Shown: positions 62,119 through 64,000 of the stretch, piece after piece
How positions within the stretch are numbered: the first letter of the stretch is position 1
How the letters are laid out: each line of letters opens with the position of its first letter
Assembly: GCF_020382885.2 (NCBI RefSeq)
Contig: NC_058497.1
Span: forward strand, 16,360,330 to 16,424,329
DNA: 64,000 nt
Source of the DNA: Scatophagus argus
Taxonomy: Eukaryota > Chordata > Actinopteri > Scatophagidae
Reading direction: 5' to 3'
Translations under genes and position numbers: made by a program
Notes under the pieces: generated by a model
What the model saw: the letters and a program-made list of their open reading frames with translations, nothing else
Told to the model about the DNA's origin: nothing
Databases searched by the model: none

Positions 62119-63106
62119 GAACTCCAAATCTTCTGGGAAAGAGAAACAGTTGCTTTAGGCACACAGAATTTGATAAATATATGTCTCTTATGTGTAAGAA
62201 TAGTTGCGTGACAATATTATTTAGCAGAAAATATATACATAATCATTTAAAAACTTGGACTCATCTGTAATATTGTTTGTTCTTATTTCCCTCAATAATG
62301 GCTATTTTACACAAAAGAAGTACTGTTTGCTGTTTTAATAGTTTTGGCCCCAAAAGAAAAATTACGGTAAACAGTTCAAACTTCCCTTTTGGTGATGCCC
62401 TCACAGTGTTGCATGACAGGGGAAAATACTGTTATAACCATTTCCCCCAAAACATCCTTCAATTTTGAATTTGTTTTCAAGTCCAGAAAACCTTAAGTGG
62501 CTCTACATCATTACTGAATCACAACTGTGTTCACAACTGAGCTGTAAATATTTTAAGATTCTTTTTATTGGGACCTTCTGCAGTCTGCTTAGCAGTTCAG
62601 TTGAATAGGTTTAAACTTTACTCAGCCATATTATGTTCAGCAACAGTGATGATTTCTTCTATTTAATTGGTGCTCAGGGGTATCTCAGTCTCTTTCTGCC
62701 CTGCTAGTTCTACTGTATTGTATTTTGTTCTCCATGTGCAAAATATTAATTTTACATTTGTAGTTCTTTTGATCGTTATCGCTTTTCATGTGCTAGACAG
62801 TTAAGGCCTAAAAAACATTTTAATTCAAGCACACTGCCCTAGATGTGAATCTAACTCTAAAATATGCCACTTACCTTCTTTCAAGCTTCAAGCAAGAGAT
62901 TAAATGAACCTCATTTACAGTAAAGACACAAAAAAGCAACCTCTCGCACATGAAGTAGGGAGGGGCTGTGACAAACCAGCTGAAAATTTGACACTGTTTT
63001 CAGCAACTACACTATCACAGTTACAGTAATTAGTGGGACGTAAAAGAGGAAGTAGCATCTCATGTACTGAGCAGAAAAAAATGATAAATGACTGCAGAGT
63101 ACTTAC

Positions 63107-63290
63107 ATTCAAAGTGCTCTGCGAGAACTGCTGCTTCTTTGTGAGGTTATACAGTATGCGACAGCATTTGAATGCTCGGTTGAAGGGGCGATGTGTGTGT
63201 GTTGGTAGTCTGTGTGTGTTTTCACGTGAGGTTCTGAAAGCTATGGCCTTTCTTCTCTGTTCCCTATTCAGAGCAGCAGTATGGTACACT
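63107..63290 (-). other. neu4: Possible non-coding first exon of the sialidase gene
   Basis: A strong GTAAGT donor (63101-63106) on the minus strand follows sequence ending CTTTGAAT. Joined to the acceptor at 62133, it produces TAA directly in the sialidase frame, consistent with a leader exon. The 5' edge is unknown. The rest of 62133-64000 is AT-rich with no recognised coding exon. Confidence 0.35.
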
Positions 63291-64000
63291 GTTCACTGAC
63301 CCAGAAATGGACCACACTCATCAGATCTACAGCTTTGGATGAATCAGCGGAGAGCAGCCATTGTGGAAATGAAGGCCGGCTGGGAGGGGGACCCTCTGAA
63401 CAATGATCTGATGATTTGGCTCCTCTGTGTCCTGTGTGCTTTTTTCATGTCCTGCAGATTGTGTAGGAACTAATGCTCCTACACTTTGCTTGTACTTCAT
63501 ACCTGTTCTGTTGGATATTGTGTTATACATACAGGAAATAACTGTATGCCACTTCTCATATCTGTCATCCTTTCTGTGAAGCGTGTTTATCTTTTTGCAT
63601 TTGTGTATTTTATATGTGTGTTTATTGATATTTTTATACTTGCACATTTATATGGGAATCCTACATTTGCACTATTTCCTTTTTTTCCACTGCAAGTGCT
63701 GCACAAAAATTTCCTTCTGCTCCATATTATGACATGCACAAATAATAAAATACAATTATGTAAACTACTTAACAGTTTACAAATTTAAGATCATTTATTC
63801 CCACGTTAATTAATCCTACTACAGTTTATCCGTACAGCACAGTGCGTCCTAACGCATATCAGTTTTGTTCTGTTTAAGTGTTATATTTTGCCCTGAACAA
63901 TCTTTTCGGATAGCATTTCTTCCGAGTTTTGCGGTCCTCACCATCATCCTCCACCAATTAAACGTTTAAAATCAGAGATATAAGAAAACATATTAGAGTT

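Overview
This is ordinary nuclear DNA of a bony fish, most likely a spiny-rayed (percomorph) teleost. The evidence is multi-exon vertebrate genes with GT-AG introns, short introns inside several genes, long GT/CA microsatellites, and many short interspersed repeats of kinds familiar from teleost genomes. I see no operons, CRISPR arrays, prophages or tRNA genes. Exons were assembled by hand from splice sites, phase continuity and similarity to remembered vertebrate families. In every complete gene the phases close exactly into one open reading frame.

Layout. Bases 1-17296 (minus strand) hold the 5' end of a Jagged-type Notch ligand gene, probably jag2b. Exon 1 (signal peptide) is at 17216-17296 and exon 2 (N-terminal MNNL/C2 domain) at 12856-13200. 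More than 12.8 kb of intron 2 runs off the left edge, filled with microsatellites and nested repeats. Upstream lies about 4.9 kb of intergenic DNA. Then comes snrpa (U1 snRNP protein A, minus, 22577-23978). It is head-to-head with actmap (actin maturation protease, plus, 25461-28516), which converges on itpkc (inositol-trisphosphate 3-kinase C, minus, 31059-43734, with an 8.8-kb intron 1). The same snrpa/actmap/itpkc order and orientation occurs on human 19q13.2. Next is gfm1 (mitochondrial elongation factor G1, plus, 46880-57151, 18 exons). Interleaved with it on the opposite strand is a latexin/RARRES1-family gene (52220-57822). The window ends with a sialidase gene resembling neu4 (minus, 59413-62118).

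The genes have unrelated jobs: Notch signalling, splicing, actin processing, inositol phosphate signalling, mitochondrial translation, a secreted latexin-like protein, and ganglioside or glycoprotein desialylation. They share only a chromosomal neighbourhood.

The most interesting signal is a 50-nt element in the snrpa 3' UTR. It folds exactly like the mammalian U1A autoregulatory polyadenylation-inhibition element: two U1A boxes, each opposite a single A, followed by an AUUAAA poly(A) signal. The order of the two box variants appears swapped relative to the human element as I remember it. Second is the interleaving of the single latexin/RARRES1-like gene with gfm1. Its first exon lies beyond the gfm1 stop codon and its other six exons lie inside one gfm1 intron. 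No wholly new system was found.
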